From: Methanobrevibacter sp. | GTDB lineage: Archaea > Methanobacteriota > Methanobacteria > Methanobacteriales > Methanobacteriaceae | Direction of reading: 5' to 3' | Length of the DNA stretch: 33,599 nucleotides | NCBI GenBank assembly: GCA_017473945.1 | Contig: JAFUIW010000044.1 | Span: 1 to 33,599, forward strand | In this document: positions 33,221-33,599 of the stretch, piece by piece | Numbering within the stretch: the first letter of the stretch is position 1 | Layout: the number at the start of each line of letters is the position of its first letter | Made by a program: the position numbers and the translations under genes | Notes under the pieces: model-generated | What the model was told of the DNA's origin: nothing | The model's input: the letters and a program-made list of their open reading frames with translations, nothing else | Databases searched by the model: none

Positions 33221-33599
33221 ATGTTAAAGGATTACATCAAAACGAAAATCGATGAAGCCTATGACTTTATGCAGAATGATACAGAAAAAGCGCTTGAAAT
33301 CTTTGATGAAATTTTAGAAATCGAACCTGAAAGTATCGGTGCACTAAACGGCAAGGGGTCAACCCTTATGAAATTTAATAAACTCGAAGAAGCTGAAAAC
33401 TGTTTCAACAAATCACTGTCAATACGTGAAAACTCATCTGCACTTCTAAACAAAGGCAATATCTGCAAACACCAAAAAGACTTTGACAATGCACTTTTAT
33501 ACTACGACAAGGCATTGAAAACCAATCCAAATCTTGAAAACATCATCCAAATCCTGAAAAGTGAAATATCTGAAGCTAATGAAACTAATTTTAATGAAT
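33221..33599 (+). CDS. TPR-repeat protein, cut by the window edge
   Basis: The frame opens with ATG at 33221 (MLKDYIKTKIDEAYDFMQND) and stays open for 126 codons to the end of the window. Tetratricopeptide repeats fill it: KALEIFDEILEIEPESIGAL, LEEAENCFNKSLSIRENSSA and FDNALLYYDKALKTNPN are helix-turn-helix units with the usual spacing of 34 residues. No signal peptide is present. It is a cytosolic scaffold of the same broad type as the protein at 501-1292. The C-terminus and any additional domain lie outside the window. Confidence 0.85.
   Translation, partial: MLKDYIKTKIDEAYDFMQNDTEKALEIFDEILEIEPESIGALNGKGSTLMKFNKLEEAENCFNKSLSIRENSSALLNKGNICKHQKDFDNALLYYDKALKTNPNLENIIQILKSEISEANETNFNE

Overview
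The window reads as chromosomal DNA of a low-GC methanogenic archaeon, most likely Methanobrevibacter or a close relative in Methanobacteriales. The reasons are AT-rich intergenic DNA with archaeal TATA-like boxes, Shine-Dalgarno motifs of the GGTGAT/GAGGTG type, a secreted DUF3344 protein with Lys-rich Ig-like repeats of the kind seen in Methanobrevibacter adhesin-like proteins, and families common in that genus (DUF2162, DUF2149, TMEM175-type channels, HxlR regulators). I see no rRNA, tRNA, CRISPR array or intact insertion sequence. The genus call is inference from these traits.

Left part (1-6.4 kb): a structured AT-rich intergenic stretch; a TPR protein; a GNAT acetyltransferase of TacT/AtaT toxin type converging on a 47-residue protein; a secreted DUF3344 protein; and a stand-alone Rpn/PD-(D/E)XK nuclease-like protein.

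6.5-13.3 kb: a four-gene operon on the minus strand encodes a giant secreted, membrane-anchored CobN-family chelatase, a DUF2162 membrane protein, an ExbB/TolQ-type channel and an ExbD-like DUF2149 protein. The order resembles the STUV part of the Bacteroidetes hmu (haem uptake) operon. Its promoter and that of the DUF3344 gene carry matching arrays of the near-palindrome AGTAATACT just upstream of the TATA region. This suggests one regulon for metal or tetrapyrrole capture at the cell surface.

13.5-21 kb: a MATE transporter; a TMEM175-like channel; a redox cluster (old-yellow-enzyme-like oxidoreductase, HxlR regulator, FrnE/DsbA-like protein, UPF0173 hydrolase, flavodoxin); and an ion-channel cluster of two tandem paralogues behind a frameshifted TMEM175 gene. 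Two identical operators, AAGTAA-N8-TTACTT, sit at the promoters of the oxidoreductase and of the hxlR/FrnE divergent pair, which gives a concrete model for HxlR control.

21-31.5 kb: the most unusual region. A minus-strand gene string, probably one operon, encodes in order a short RtcB-family RNA ligase, a SIS-domain sugar-phosphate isomerase-like protein, a winged-helix-FHA protein, an 1175-residue fusion of a Hanks-type Ser/Thr kinase with an Hsp70 ATPase, a 40-residue protein, a PPP-type phosphatase and an unknown protein. A separately promoted HD-RyR-RyR protein follows. Kinase, phosphatase, phosphothreonine reader with a DNA-binding domain, chaperone ATPase and RNA ligase together look like a phospho-signalling stress or damage-response system. 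I do not recognise it as a described system.

31.6-33.6 kb: a DgkA-like lipid kinase overlapping tail to tail with a low-molecular-weight phosphatase, a SAM methyltransferase, a long imperfect inverted repeat, and the start of a second TPR protein cut by the window edge.
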